A DNA stretch of 64,000 nt, taken from assembly GCA_002707645.1 (NCBI GenBank), contig PANN01000014.1, positions 67,338 to 131,337 on the forward strand, in the 5' to 3' direction. The position numbers and the translations under genes are program-made. How positions within the stretch are numbered: the first letter of the stretch is position 1; the number at the start of each line of letters is the position of its first letter. Positions 41,537 through 53,585 of this stretch are shown piece by piece. The notes beneath the pieces are model-generated. The model saw nothing but the letters and a program-made list of their open reading frames with translations. It made no database searches and was not told the DNA's origin. The DNA comes from Fidelibacterota bacterium (GTDB taxonomy: Bacteria > Fidelibacterota > Marinisomatia > SCGC-AAA003-L08 > D37C17).

Positions 41537-42046
41537 CTAATTATTCATAAATAAATATGGTTTCCAAGATTTATTGTCGTTTCTAACTAATTTCTGCATA
41601 TGGTAAATATGTGATGGTTTTTTTGGTTTAGACAATAATGTCATATTAGTTTGACTTAATAAGCTATTACCTTTTTTTAAATTACAATTTTCGCAAGCTG
41701 AAACTAAGTTAGTCCAGGTATCTTTACCACTTTTGTCTTTTGGTATAATATGATCAATAGTCATGCTTCTGGATCTTTTACCACAGTATTGACACATATT
41801 ATTATCTCTACTAATTATATTACTTCTTGTAAGTGGAATACTTTTTATTTTTATGAACACATATGTTTTCAATTTAATAACACTTGGAAAATTTAGTTTT
41901 AATTTTTCTGACCTTATAAATGAATTAGTTTTTTCAATTAAATCTACCTTGTCTAATAAAATCATTATAATTGCTTTTTTTCCACCAATAATTTGAATGG
42001 GTTCATAACTGTTATTTAAAAGAAGTACTTTTTTATTAATATTCAT
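41537..42046 (-). CDS. HNH endonuclease family protein
   Basis: 'CQYCGKRSRSMTIDHIIPKDKSGKDTWTNLVSACENCNLKKG'. Confidence 0.88.
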   Translation of the reverse strand: MNINKKVLLLNNSYEPIQIIGGKKAIIMILLDKVDLIEKTNSFIRSEKLKLNFPSVIKLKTYVFIKIKSIPLTRSNIISRDNNMCQYCGKRSRSMTIDHIIPKDKSGKDTWTNLVSACENCNLKKGNSLLSQTNMTLLSKPKKPSHIYHMQKLVRNDNKSWKPYLFMNN

Positions 42047-42050
42047 ATTA

Positions 42051-42827
42051 TTATTTCTTAAATCTATATATACTAAATTCTAATTCAGATAAATTACTAC
42101 AGTAAAATTTATTATTCTTATTAATTGAATTTATTTTAACTTCTCCAGAACAGTGAATAAATTCTACTGAATTTATAAATAATCCAACATGAGTAAAAAT
42201 ACTATTTTCTTTGAAATAAATTAAATCACATTTTTTAATTCCTTCAATTGATTTACTTTCAATTAATTTACTTTTTGTTTGGTCTGAACAATCTCTCGGA
42301 AAATTTATTCCTTTTAAACGTATTAGAGATTGTATAAAACCAGAACAATCATAACCAAAAGAAGACTTACCTCCCCATAAATAGGGGATACCTTTCAAAG
42401 TTAAAGCAAAATTTATAAGGTCATCACTATTTAATAAATGTTTTACACTTATTAAATATTTTTTATTTATATGAACTTTACTTAAATCAGGTAACAACAT
42501 ATAAAAATCACCATTATCATTAATTTTTTTAAATGGCATCAAAGATCCAAAACTTAATAGTAGTTCTTTTTTTATAATTGTTTTATTTAAAAAGAACCAA
42601 CCATAATCTTTCTTATAATCAATATTTATATTATTATTTGAAATATATGAGGAGTGTATCCAGCTAACATAATTATCCCACTGTTTAACTTTATACCAAT
42701 TTTTATTTTTTTTAATTATATATAACTTCTCCCAAATTAGAGATTGAGATATTAATTCAGATTTAAAATTAGGTTTAGAATACAAAGGTGCGACAGATGT
42801 TTTAACTATGCAATACTTATCTCTCAT
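42051..42827 (-). CDS. C40 family peptidase (SH3-like + NlpC/P60)
   Basis: 'GIPYLWGGKSSFGYDCSGFIQSLIRLKGINFPRDCSDQ', 'THVGLFI'. Confidence 0.88.
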   Translation of the reverse strand: MRDKYCIVKTSVAPLYSKPNFKSELISQSLIWEKLYIIKKNKNWYKVKQWDNYVSWIHSSYISNNNINIDYKKDYGWFFLNKTIIKKELLLSFGSLMPFKKINDNGDFYMLLPDLSKVHINKKYLISVKHLLNSDDLINFALTLKGIPYLWGGKSSFGYDCSGFIQSLIRLKGINFPRDCSDQTKSKLIESKSIEGIKKCDLIYFKENSIFTHVGLFINSVEFIHCSGEVKINSINKNNKFYCSNLSELEFSIYRFKK

Positions 42828-44029
42828 TTTATTTTTATGAATCTTCTTTTACCTACCTTTAAGGTATATTTAGTTGAAACCTCTAAAATCAAGTGAATAT
42901 TTGATACAACCTCATCATTTAACTTAACAGCAGATTGTTTAACTAATCTTTTTCCTTCTCCTTTACTTTGAACAAGATTATTTTCAAATAGAAAATCAAC
43001 AAGCTTAATACTATTTGAAATTGTAACTTCTTTTACATCTTTAGGAATACCCTTGTTAACAATAACATGATCAAAATTTTCTTCAGCTTCAGATGCCACA
43101 TTATTATCATAATAGATAGATACTATTTCTCTACCAAGCTTTCTCTTTAAATCTCTATAATTTATATTATTAGTTTTTAAAGATAACTCATAATCGTTAA
43201 TTTCTTTTAATGGTAAGTTTGATACATACTTAAAATATTTAAATATCAAATTATCAGGAATTGATAAAACTTTACCGTACATATCATTTGGAGAATCATT
43301 AAATGCAATGTAATTATCATATGATTTAGACATTTTCTCAGTTCCATCAGTACCTTCAATAAGAGGCATTGTTAGAGCAACCTGAGGTTCCATATCATAC
43401 TCTTTTTGTAAATCTCTTGCTAGCAATAGGTTGAATTTTTGGTCGGTCCCACCAATTTCTACATCAGATCGTAGATAGACACTATCGTATGCTTGAGCAA
43501 GTGGATACATAAATTCATGCAATGAAATTGGAAGTCCATTTTTGTATCTCTTACTAAAATCATCTCTTTCTAAAAATTGAGCCAAAGTAAACTTTGATGA
43601 TAAAGAAATAATTTTACTAAGATTAATACTATTTAACCATTCAGAGTTATATACAATTTTTGTTTTGGAAATATCTAATATTTTGGACACTTGATTTATA
43701 TAAGTCTTCGAGTTTTTTTTTGTTTCATTAAGATTTATTTGAGGCCTAGTTTTATTTCTTCCAGTAGGATCTCCAATCATAGCAGTAAAATCTCCAATTA
43801 CTAATATTATATTGTGCCCTAAATCTTGAAACTGCTTTAGCTTATTAAGCACAACACTATGACCAATATGTAAATCTGGTCTACTTGGATCACAACCAAG
43901 TTTAATATTTAAAGGAATATTATTATTTCTTGATTTTTCTAATTTAGAAAGCAGTTCCTTCTCCGGAAGGATCTCCTCTGTTCTTGATGATATAATATCA
44001 AACTGGCTCTTCGCAGTTTTAAACTTCAT
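42824..44029 (-). CDS. tyrS: Tyrosyl-tRNA synthetase
   Basis: 'LGCDPSRPDLHIGHSVVLNKLKQFQDLGH', 'GGTDQKFNLLLARDLQ', 'KMSKSYDNYI', C-terminal S4 domain. Confidence 0.95.
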   Translation of the reverse strand: MKFKTAKSQFDIISSRTEEILPEKELLSKLEKSRNNNIPLNIKLGCDPSRPDLHIGHSVVLNKLKQFQDLGHNIILVIGDFTAMIGDPTGRNKTRPQINLNETKKNSKTYINQVSKILDISKTKIVYNSEWLNSINLSKIISLSSKFTLAQFLERDDFSKRYKNGLPISLHEFMYPLAQAYDSVYLRSDVEIGGTDQKFNLLLARDLQKEYDMEPQVALTMPLIEGTDGTEKMSKSYDNYIAFNDSPNDMYGKVLSIPDNLIFKYFKYVSNLPLKEINDYELSLKTNNINYRDLKRKLGREIVSIYYDNNVASEAEENFDHVIVNKGIPKDVKEVTISNSIKLVDFLFENNLVQSKGEGKRLVKQSAVKLNDEVVSNIHLILEVSTKYTLKVGKRRFIKIK

Positions 44030-44032
44030 AAA

Positions 44033-44476
44033 CTAACTACCTTTCATAGATCTTTTAATTTCTCTATCAATATCTCTTTTCTTAATACTTTCTCTTTTAT
44101 CCCAATTCTTTTTACCTTTTGCTAATGCAATCTGCAGCTTAGCTTTGCCATTTTTAAAATATAATTTTAAAGGAACAATTGCTATACCTTTAGTTGCAAA
44201 CTGTGATTGAATTTTTAATATTTCATATTTATGCATTAATAATTTTTTATCTCGCAAAGGTTCATGGATAGCATATCCAGAATGAGAATATTCACCGATA
44301 TGCATACCTATAACATAAATCTCATTATTTTTAACTGTAACATGAGATTCTGCAATATTAACATTACCTTCTCTAATAGCTTTCACTTCAAAACCTCTTA
44401 ATTGAATACCAGCTTCATACTTAGTTATGAAATGATACAGATAAGAAGATTTTCTATTACTTGAAATTATATTCAC
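44033..44476 (-). CDS. smpB: SsrA-binding protein SmpB
   Basis: 'YEAGIQLRGFEVKAIREGNVNIAESHV', 'KGIAIVPLKLYFKNGKAKLQIALAKGKKNWDKRESIKKRD'. Confidence 0.95.
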   Translation of the reverse strand: MNIISSNRKSSYLYHFITKYEAGIQLRGFEVKAIREGNVNIAESHVTVKNNEIYVIGMHIGEYSHSGYAIHEPLRDKKLLMHKYEILKIQSQFATKGIAIVPLKLYFKNGKAKLQIALAKGKKNWDKRESIKKRDIDREIKRSMKGS

Positions 44477-44510
44477 GATTAAATTGTTTTATAAATTAAT
44501 ACAATAATAT

Positions 44511-44546
44511 AAAAAAAAAGCAGAACTTAATGTTCTGCTTTTTTTC
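44511..44546 (-). terminator. Rho-independent terminator downstream of groEL
   Basis: AGCAGAAC-TTAAT-GTTCTGCT flanked by an A9 and a T7-8 run; potentially bidirectional. Confidence 0.9.
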
Positions 44547-44566
44547 AAGAAAATGTATAGAGCTAT

Positions 44567-46213
<1,647 letters not shown>

Positions 46214-46241
46214 TTATTCTCCTTTTAATTACGTAATTTTT

Positions 46242-46526
46242 TTATAAAGTTGCTAATATATCACTTTCTCTCATTATCATTAAATCTTCACCTTCAACAC
46301 TAACCTCTGAACCTGAATATTTACCGTACAAAACTTTGTCTCCTTTTTTAAGAGTCATTTTGTTTAATGTACCGTTATCATTCATCTTACCGGGTCCTAC
46401 AGCTAAAATTTCTCCCATTTGAGGCTTTTCTTTTGCAGTATCAGGTAGAATTATACCTGATGCTGTTTTTTCCTCAGCTTCATGTGCTTTAACAACGATT
46501 CTATCGGACAAAGGCTTCAATTTCAT
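46242..46526 (-). CDS. groES: Co-chaperonin GroES
   Basis: '[47 protein letters not shown]'. Confidence 0.97.
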   Translation of the reverse strand: MKLKPLSDRIVVKAHEAEEKTASGIILPDTAKEKPQMGEILAVGPGKMNDNGTLNKMTLKKGDKVLYGKYSGSEVSVEGEDLMIMRESDILATL

Positions 46527-46577
46527 TATATCTCCTAAATTTTAAATTAATTAAAAAAAATTTTATGAACTATCTGT

Positions 46578-46600
46578 TTCAAATTTTATGCCAATTTGAA
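46578..46600. promoter_or_regulatory. Perfect inverted repeat upstream of groES (candidate operator)
   Basis: TTCAAATT-TTATGCC-AATTTGAA. Confidence 0.4.
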
Positions 46601-46618
46601 TAGACTGACATAAAGTCA

Positions 46619-47056
46619 TTACTTGCCAGTACTTCCAAATCCTCCATCACCTCTTGAAGAACTTGATAAATTATCATTTATTGAGAATGATATTGGAGCT
46701 GAATCGAATGAAACTAACTGAAATAAACGATCTCCTTTTTTGGCAGTATAAGAGATTTTCTTAATATTATCGCAAGAAGCCATTATTTCACCCCTATATC
46801 CACCATCAATAAGACCAATAGAATTTGACATCCTTAGTGGTGTTTTGCTAATACTTGATCTTGGCATTAAATAATAAGCTTTACCATCAGCAGGTTCACA
46901 AGAAATTCCAAATTTAATTAACTTTGTTTCCATTGGCTTTATTTCTATGTCTTCTATAACATACAAGTCTAACCCAGCATCACCTTTATGAAAATGACCA
47001 TGATTTTCATAAAGAGACCTTGCACCTTCATTTAAAATTTTAATCAATAATTTCAT
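46619..47056 (-). CDS. dut: dUTP diphosphatase
   Basis: 'GDAGLDLYVIEDIEI', 'LMPRSSISKTPLRMSNSIGLIDGGYRGEI', 'RGDGGFGSTGK'. Confidence 0.95.
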   Translation of the reverse strand: MKLLIKILNEGARSLYENHGHFHKGDAGLDLYVIEDIEIKPMETKLIKFGISCEPADGKAYYLMPRSSISKTPLRMSNSIGLIDGGYRGEIMASCDNIKKISYTAKKGDRLFQLVSFDSAPISFSINDNLSSSSRGDGGFGSTGK

Positions 47057-47068
47057 TACTATTCCTTT

Positions 47069-48994
47069 CTAATTAGGTTCAACCCAATCATTATTGTCTT
47101 TAATAAGATTAATTAATTCTTCAATAGAGTTTTTACTATCAATATGGTTTTTAATAAGACTATGTCCTTTATATAAGGATATTTTATTACGACCAGTACC
47201 AACATAACCATAATCCGCATCGGCCATTTCTCCTGGTCCGTTAACAATACATCCCATTACTGCTATTTTAAGACCCTTAAGATGACTTGTTTTTTTTCTA
47301 ACTTTTTCAGTTGTTTCTTGTAAATCAAATTGAGTTCTACCACATGATGGACAGCTTATAAATTCAGTTTTAGAAATTCTAGTTCTAGTAGCTTGCAATA
47401 TATTAAATGATAATTCATTTATTTTTTTAATATCTTTAGTAAATTCATTTTTTAAAAAAATTCCATCTCCAAAACCATCTAAAATAATGCCCCCAACTCC
47501 TATAGATGAAGCAATCAAATTATTATCAAAAGAAACCATTGAACTCATTGATAGAACAACTGGAACTTTAAAACATTTATTTACTAATCTGAAAAAAAAT
47601 TTTCTTTGTCTATAAACCTTATCATTACAGTCTAAAATTATTATAGTATTATTATCATTATTAATTTTATTTATTAGATCTTTATTATTTATATCATCAG
47701 AATTCAAGTTAATAAACTTCTTACTATTAGTATTTTCAATGGTAAATTGGCTAACATTTAAAATAGGATAAAGTGAGGTGTTTTTTTTATTCTCTTTCCA
47801 TATTTTATAAGGACAAATTATTTTTAATTGTAAGGGTAAATCAATATTTTTATTGATATTTTCCAAATAAATAAAATCAGGTGCTAAATCGCTTACAATC
47901 CATTTATCTATATTTTTCATATAAGAATATCCAATATCTGATAAATTTTTATAATCAAGATTATTTATCATTGATAAATCTGAAATAACGATAGGCACAT
48001 TGTCTCCCCCAATATTAATTTGAGGACTTGACTCTCTTTTTGAATAATCGAAAGGATTTACAGGGTTTTCTATAATGTCATTATCGATTTTATTATTATT
48101 GTTAACTTCGTATCTTTTTATAATATTTTTTGCTACAGGTATTTCAAATTCTGGTTCCTCCGTCAAAGAAACTCTAATTGTATCCCCAATTCCATCTTCT
48201 AACAATAATCCAATTCCTAATGAAGATTTAATTCTTCCTTCCATACCATCTCCAGCTTCAGTTACACCCAAATGAAGTGGATAATTCATTTTATTCTTCA
48301 TCATATGATGAACTAATAATCGGTATGCATTAACCATAACAATTGGATTACTAGATTTCATTGAAAGAACTATATCCTTATAATTATGGTCTTCGCATAT
48401 TCTAATATACTCTAATGCAGATTCAACCATCCCAAGTGGTGTATCTCCATACTTATTCATTATTCTGTCTGATAAAGAGCCATGATTTGTACCAATGCGC
48501 ATTACAGTTCCATTTTCTTTACATATTTTGACAAGTGGTGAAAATTTTTCATGGATTCGTTCTAATTCAATATTATACTCATTATCATTTATTTCAAATT
48601 TTTGAAATCTTTTCCTATCAGCGTAATTACCTGGATTAATTCTAACTTTTGATACAATCTCTGCAGCAATTTCTGCAGCTTTAGGAGTAAAATGTATATC
48701 TGCAATTAAAGGAGTTTTGAATCCCTTGCTTGCTAAATCTTTTTTAATCTTACTAAGATTGTGAGCTTGTTTTATATTTGGAGCAGTAATTCGTACATAT
48801 TCACATCCTGCTTTTATCATTCTAATTGATTGATTAACAGTATCTACTGTATTCATTGTATCTGTTGTAGTCATGCTCTGTATACGTAATGGATTAGAAC
48901 CACCAAGGGGGACGCCACCAATATTTACAACTCTTGTTTCTAATCGTTTGTAAAAATTTGTGGACTCGCAGTATTTAAATTTATTGTCGGACAT
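47069..48994 (-). CDS. ispG: 4-hydroxy-3-methylbut-2-en-1-yl diphosphate synthase, long form with insertion domain
   Basis: 'PLRIQSMTTTDTMNTVDTVNQSIRMIKAGCEYVRIT', 'CPSCGRTQFDLQ', 'KIAVMGCIVNGPGEMADADYGYVGTG'. Confidence 0.95.
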   Translation of the reverse strand: MSDNKFKYCESTNFYKRLETRVVNIGGVPLGGSNPLRIQSMTTTDTMNTVDTVNQSIRMIKAGCEYVRITAPNIKQAHNLSKIKKDLASKGFKTPLIADIHFTPKAAEIAAEIVSKVRINPGNYADRKRFQKFEINDNEYNIELERIHEKFSPLVKICKENGTVMRIGTNHGSLSDRIMNKYGDTPLGMVESALEYIRICEDHNYKDIVLSMKSSNPIVMVNAYRLLVHHMMKNKMNYPLHLGVTEAGDGMEGRIKSSLGIGLLLEDGIGDTIRVSLTEEPEFEIPVAKNIIKRYEVNNNNKIDNDIIENPVNPFDYSKRESSPQINIGGDNVPIVISDLSMINNLDYKNLSDIGYSYMKNIDKWIVSDLAPDFIYLENINKNIDLPLQLKIICPYKIWKENKKNTSLYPILNVSQFTIENTNSKKFINLNSDDINNKDLINKINNDNNTIIILDCNDKVYRQRKFFFRLVNKCFKVPVVLSMSSMVSFDNNLIASSIGVGGIILDGFGDGIFLKNEFTKDIKKINELSFNILQATRTRISKTEFISCPSCGRTQFDLQETTEKVRKKTSHLKGLKIAVMGCIVNGPGEMADADYGYVGTGRNKISLYKGHSLIKNHIDSKNSIEELINLIKDNNDWVEPN

Positions 48995-49059
48995 AATAAA
49001 ATATGATATTAATTTATAATTATAATTTAATCATTAATAAAATATTTTAATTTACTTTT

Positions 49060-50382
49060 ATGAATTATTTAACAAAACCACAAAAAACAAAGAATATACC
49101 AAATGGCATCCCCTATATAATTGGAAATGAACTTGCAGAGAGATTTAGTTTTTATGGAATGAAATGTATATTAATAATTTTCATGACACAATATCTAATA
49201 AATGACAATGGAATAATTGAACCTTTATCAGATAAAGAAGCTACTAAGTGGTATCATTTATTTACTTCGGCTGTTTATTTCACTCCTATTTTTGGAGCTT
49301 TATTATCTGATGTCTTCATTGGAAAATATAAAACAATTCTTATTCTCTCAATTATCTATTGTTTTGGTCATCTAACACTCGCAATTGATGAAACAAGATT
49401 TGGATTAATAATAGGATTATCACTTATATCTATTGGAGCTGGAGGTATAAAACCTTGTGTATCAGCGCATGTTGGAGATCAATTTGGAAAAATGAACTCT
49501 ATTTTTCTAACTAAAGTTTTTAGTTGGTTTTATTTATCTATTAATTTAGGAGCTTTTGTCTCAACACTGCTGACACCTTATCTACTACATAATTATGGTC
49601 CTTGGCTTGCTTTTGGAATTCCTGGTTTACTTATGTTTATTGCTACATATATATTTTGGCTTGGAAGACATGTCTTTATTCATATACCACCTCAAGGGTT
49701 ATCTTTTTTTAAAAAAATATTATCAAGAGACAGTATTTCATCAATAATGAAATTATCTATTATATATATTTTCATTGCAATTTTTTGGTCTTTATTTGAT
49801 CAAACAGGTTCTACATGGGTATTACAAGCTGAAAATTTAAATAGAAATTGGCTTGGTATTGACTGGTATTCGTCTCAGATACAATCAATTAATCCTATCA
49901 TGATTTTAATATTTGCACCACTATTTTCTTATTATTTATATCCTAGATTAAATAAAATAACAAAGCTTACGGATCTTAAAAAAATATCATTAGGTTTATT
50001 TCTTGCTGTTCCTTCATTTATTATTATAGGATTAGTTGAGAAGTGCATTGAACTTGGATTTACACCTTCGATTGGATGGCAGGTTCTGGCATACATAATT
50101 TTAACAGCTTCAGAAGTCTTAGTCTCAATTACATGCTTGGAGTTTTCGTATACTCAAGCTCCTAATTTTATGAAATCACTAATTATGAGCTTTTTCTTAC
50201 TGTCAGTATCATTAGGCAATATCTTTACTGTATGGGTTAATGATGTAATGATATTGAACAATATTAGTTATGGACAATCATATTACAACTTTTATGCGTT
50301 TTTAATGTTTGTGACAGCTTCAATATTTTTATTAGTTGTAAAATATTACAAGCCAAATTATTATATAAATAATGAACAGTAA
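49060..50382 (+). CDS. Proton-dependent oligopeptide transporter (POT/PTR2 family)
   Basis: 'NELAERFSFYGMKCILIIFMTQYL', 'GALLSDVFIGKYKTILILSIIY', 'GAGGIKPCVSAHVGDQFG', 'FSWFYLSINLGAFVST'. Confidence 0.92.
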   Translation: MNYLTKPQKTKNIPNGIPYIIGNELAERFSFYGMKCILIIFMTQYLINDNGIIEPLSDKEATKWYHLFTSAVYFTPIFGALLSDVFIGKYKTILILSIIYCFGHLTLAIDETRFGLIIGLSLISIGAGGIKPCVSAHVGDQFGKMNSIFLTKVFSWFYLSINLGAFVSTLLTPYLLHNYGPWLAFGIPGLLMFIATYIFWLGRHVFIHIPPQGLSFFKKILSRDSISSIMKLSIIYIFIAIFWSLFDQTGSTWVLQAENLNRNWLGIDWYSSQIQSINPIMILIFAPLFSYYLYPRLNKITKLTDLKKISLGLFLAVPSFIIIGLVEKCIELGFTPSIGWQVLAYIILTASEVLVSITCLEFSYTQAPNFMKSLIMSFFLLSVSLGNIFTVWVNDVMILNNISYGQSYYNFYAFLMFVTASIFLLVVKYYKPNYYINNEQ

Positions 50383-51126
50383 TTATAATTTATTAAAGAT
50401 ACTTATAAACTTATTAAGATCAAAATTTTTATGGTATTCTATTGAGCAGAAAATTGAAGAGTTTAAATTATTATCTGTTGATTCAAAACTTTCTAATTCA
50501 TAACCAATAATTAAATTTAAATTCTCATTTATTTCAAAATAAGTTTCAAATAACAATTCTAATCTTGATAAGTCTATATTATGAATTAAATCAGTTATCT
50601 GAGTATAATACTCAACTTCTATTTTCATTTCGTTCTTGTTAATTTTTTTATCATAATAAATACCACTTTTAAGATAAGATGTTTTTCTTGAGTCATTTAA
50701 ATAATCACTTATATCATAAGCAAGAGCAATTTCAGCATTTATATGACTATTATTGGATTCTTTAATAAAAAAACCTACTCCTTGATTTCCATGATATCTA
50801 ATATTAACACCTATTTTAGAGTTCTGATCTATAGATATTGTTGAATAACTATAAAGACGTTTAAAATCAATAAATTTATTACTACTCTTATATCTTATTT
50901 TTTTATACTCATAATCCTTAATAAAATGTAAATATGCTCTAAAATCTCTAAAAGTATACTCCGATTTCTTATTTAATCTATAATAGATACCAAGGCCACT
51001 ATCATTATTTTCATCTTGTATATAGCTTACTCTAAAGTACTGTTTCCATTCTGAGTGATCATTAATATTATGACTAAAGATAATAGAAAAACATGTAGCT
51101 AATAATATGGTTTTATTTAATTTCAT
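50383..51126 (-). CDS. Hypothetical secreted/outer-membrane protein
   Basis: Signal peptide and alternating beta-strand-like sequence ending with an aromatic-rich strand. Confidence 0.45.
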   Translation of the reverse strand: MKLNKTILLATCFSIIFSHNINDHSEWKQYFRVSYIQDENNDSGLGIYYRLNKKSEYTFRDFRAYLHFIKDYEYKKIRYKSSNKFIDFKRLYSYSTISIDQNSKIGVNIRYHGNQGVGFFIKESNNSHINAEIALAYDISDYLNDSRKTSYLKSGIYYDKKINKNEMKIEVEYYTQITDLIHNIDLSRLELLFETYFEINENLNLIIGYELESFESTDNNLNSSIFCSIEYHKNFDLNKFISIFNKL

Positions 51127-53585
51127 TTGTTTATTAAAGCTATCTTTGTTGTTTTTGAACCAAATTTTTTATCATATGATGTTAATAAATATACACCAGT
51201 TGGAATTCTATTACCGTTATCAGATTTTCCATCCCAATTTATTGTTCTATTATAATTTTTCATATCAAAAGTTTTTAATATATATCCATTTAGGTTAATT
51301 ATTTTAAGGATAGCATCATTAGAAACGTTACTTATTATTAACTCAGAATGTTCTCCAATTAAAAATGGATTTGGACTAACTCCTATTGATACATCATTAT
51401 TTTTTTCATTAAAAGAGGTTTCTAAAATTGATACTCCCAATTCAGTTGCTATATAAGCATTTCCATAATTATCAAAGATAACATCATAAATTATATCAGA
51501 TAAGATATTGTGACTATCCTTTGTAATTCGGCTTAAATCAGAACTAAAATTTTCACCATTATTTTTAATAATTCTTAATCCGTTACTTCTGGTTGTAATC
51601 CATATATTATTATTATTATCTAAACGGAGTTTACACCCCTCATCATAGTTTAGTCCTTGAAAATAATATTCATCCTGAATTTTAGTAAAATCAACAATAA
51701 TATTACCACTATAGGTATAGCTTACATTAATAATATATCCCATGATTCCGTAATCAGTCATAACCCATAAAATTTCATTACCATAATTATCCTTAGATAT
51801 TACTAATGACCAGATATTTAGATTTTCTAACTCATCAAGCCAATTAATATGCCAAATATCATCAAATTGGCTAGTTATGTCATTAAACTCAATCATCCTA
51901 ATTCCTCCTGGAGAATATGGTATTGAGCTATCCATTGTTTCTGAAAATAAATATGAAATCCATAAATTATTATTTTTGTCTAAATGGATTTCTTTTGGTA
52001 TATATCCATCGTTATTATCTTGAATATGATACCAATTATTATTATTGTTAACCGCAATTGTATTATTATTTAATTCTGAATACGGATTAGCAATCCAAAG
52101 GTTACCAAAATCATCATATTTTATTTGATTTATGGTCATGAAACCATTATCCCAACTTGAATTAAAAATACCATTATTACCTCCAAGAATATTATTTTCT
52201 AATGAATAATAATTATTTAGGTCTAAAGAATTATCTATAGAGTTATATCTTAATTCTATAAGACCTCCATAAAAAGTATAATCAGATAAACTAAATAAAT
52301 AATCATCAGCAACTTGACTGTAGTATCCTAACCAAGATTTTGGATAAATACCGCTGTTTGAAAAAATGATTTTATTTTCAAAAGAAGCTACTGAATGAAC
52401 AGTATTATCTCCAGACCAATAATCCATAACACTTGCCTTAAAATCACCTGATGTTAAAGGATACTTGTTAATATTATAACTATTATAAGAATAAAAATTA
52501 TTTATAGATAAACCACTTTCATTAAGTAGTGGGTTTTTATAAATAAAACCTCCACTTTGCCCTGCATCATTTCTATGATTGACAATACCAAAAAGGCTTC
52601 CATCATGTAATAATGTAAGGGCGTCAAATTGATTCTTATATATTGTATTGGGAACATAAGATTTCCAATCATTATTAGGGTCTTTCATTAAAAATCCTTT
52701 ATTGCTTATACCATAATATGAAATATCATCTAATTTTAAATAAGAGTTAACACTACCACCATAACCATCTGGCAATGTATGACTTTGAATTATATTATTT
52801 GCAAAAGAATAATTATATACACCAAGATTGGTTATGATTAATAATTGATTAGAAATAATTTGTAATGACTTTATTATTTCCTCATTTGGAAAAGTGATTA
52901 TTTCATTATTATTCATATCTACAACTTTATTTTCATAACAAAGATATAGACTATTTTGAAATTCTATAATTGAACTTATATCTACGTTTATAAAATCAAT
53001 ATTCCATGAATCTGATAACGACAAAAAAGAATTTTGATAATTTGAGTTTATAAGTCCGTTACTTGTTGCTAGATAAATACTATCATTATAAATATGTAAG
53101 TCATTTATAGATTCAAATAGTAATGGGAACGAATCAAAATAATTGACATATTGTAATTCATTAAACTCATTAGAAATATACTGAATCAAAATATTATTTT
53201 GATTCAAAATACCAGTGGCAAAAAAGTATTCTTGTGAAAAAGAAATATCTAAAATCTCATCAAATTCAGGATAATTTATATATGATATTGTATTGAAATT
53301 ATTATCAAATACAAATATTTTACCAGGATAACTACTTCCCACGAATAAATTATCATTATTAACTTCTAGGAATGATATATTTGATTCATTTAGAATATTT
53401 GATGATTGATTTGTATAATTATACAATCCACCACTTGTCGAAACTAAAATATTTCCTTGAAAATTATTTATACTTTGTGTATCAAGTAGAGAAGTAATAT
53501 TTTTTTTTAAGTCTATATAATTGTTTGAGAATAAAAAATTAAATAAAGTCAGTATAATTATAAAAGTAGGATGAAAGCTGATCAC
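51123..53585 (-). CDS. Secreted two-component-regulator-propeller-like protein with FlgD/T9SS-type C-terminal domain
   Basis: Propeller repeats ('DNNNNIWITTRSNGLRIIKNNGENF', 'DNYGNAYIATELGVSILE') and C-terminal 'VSPNPFLIGEHSELIISNVSNDAILKIINLNGYILKTFDM...INWDGKSDNGNRIPTGVYLLTSY'. Confidence 0.8.
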   Translation of the reverse strand: MISFHPTFIIILTLFNFLFSNNYIDLKKNITSLLDTQSINNFQGNILVSTSGGLYNYTNQSSNILNESNISFLEVNNDNLFVGSSYPGKIFVFDNNFNTISYINYPEFDEILDISFSQEYFFATGILNQNNILIQYISNEFNELQYVNYFDSFPLLFESINDLHIYNDSIYLATSNGLINSNYQNSFLSLSDSWNIDFINVDISSIIEFQNSLYLCYENKVVDMNNNEIITFPNEEIIKSLQIISNQLLIITNLGVYNYSFANNIIQSHTLPDGYGGSVNSYLKLDDISYYGISNKGFLMKDPNNDWKSYVPNTIYKNQFDALTLLHDGSLFGIVNHRNDAGQSGGFIYKNPLLNESGLSINNFYSYNSYNINKYPLTSGDFKASVMDYWSGDNTVHSVASFENKIIFSNSGIYPKSWLGYYSQVADDYLFSLSDYTFYGGLIELRYNSIDNSLDLNNYYSLENNILGGNNGIFNSSWDNGFMTINQIKYDDFGNLWIANPYSELNNNTIAVNNNNNWYHIQDNNDGYIPKEIHLDKNNNLWISYLFSETMDSSIPYSPGGIRMIEFNDITSQFDDIWHINWLDELENLNIWSLVISKDNYGNEILWVMTDYGIMGYIINVSYTYSGNIIVDFTKIQDEYYFQGLNYDEGCKLRLDNNNNIWITTRSNGLRIIKNNGENFSSDLSRITKDSHNILSDIIYDVIFDNYGNAYIATELGVSILETSFNEKNNDVSIGVSPNPFLIGEHSELIISNVSNDAILKIINLNGYILKTFDMKNYNRTINWDGKSDNGNRIPTGVYLLTSYDKKFGSKTTKIALINK

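Noticed and set aside
41537-42046. HNH endonuclease as mobile element or defence gene
   Set aside because: A stand-alone HNH family common in Bacteroidetes-like genomes, in a housekeeping context (trpS/tyrS), without neighbouring defence genes.
47069-48994. Unusually long IspG
   Set aside because: A long form with an insertion domain is a known variant; Fe-S cysteines and catalytic motifs are intact.
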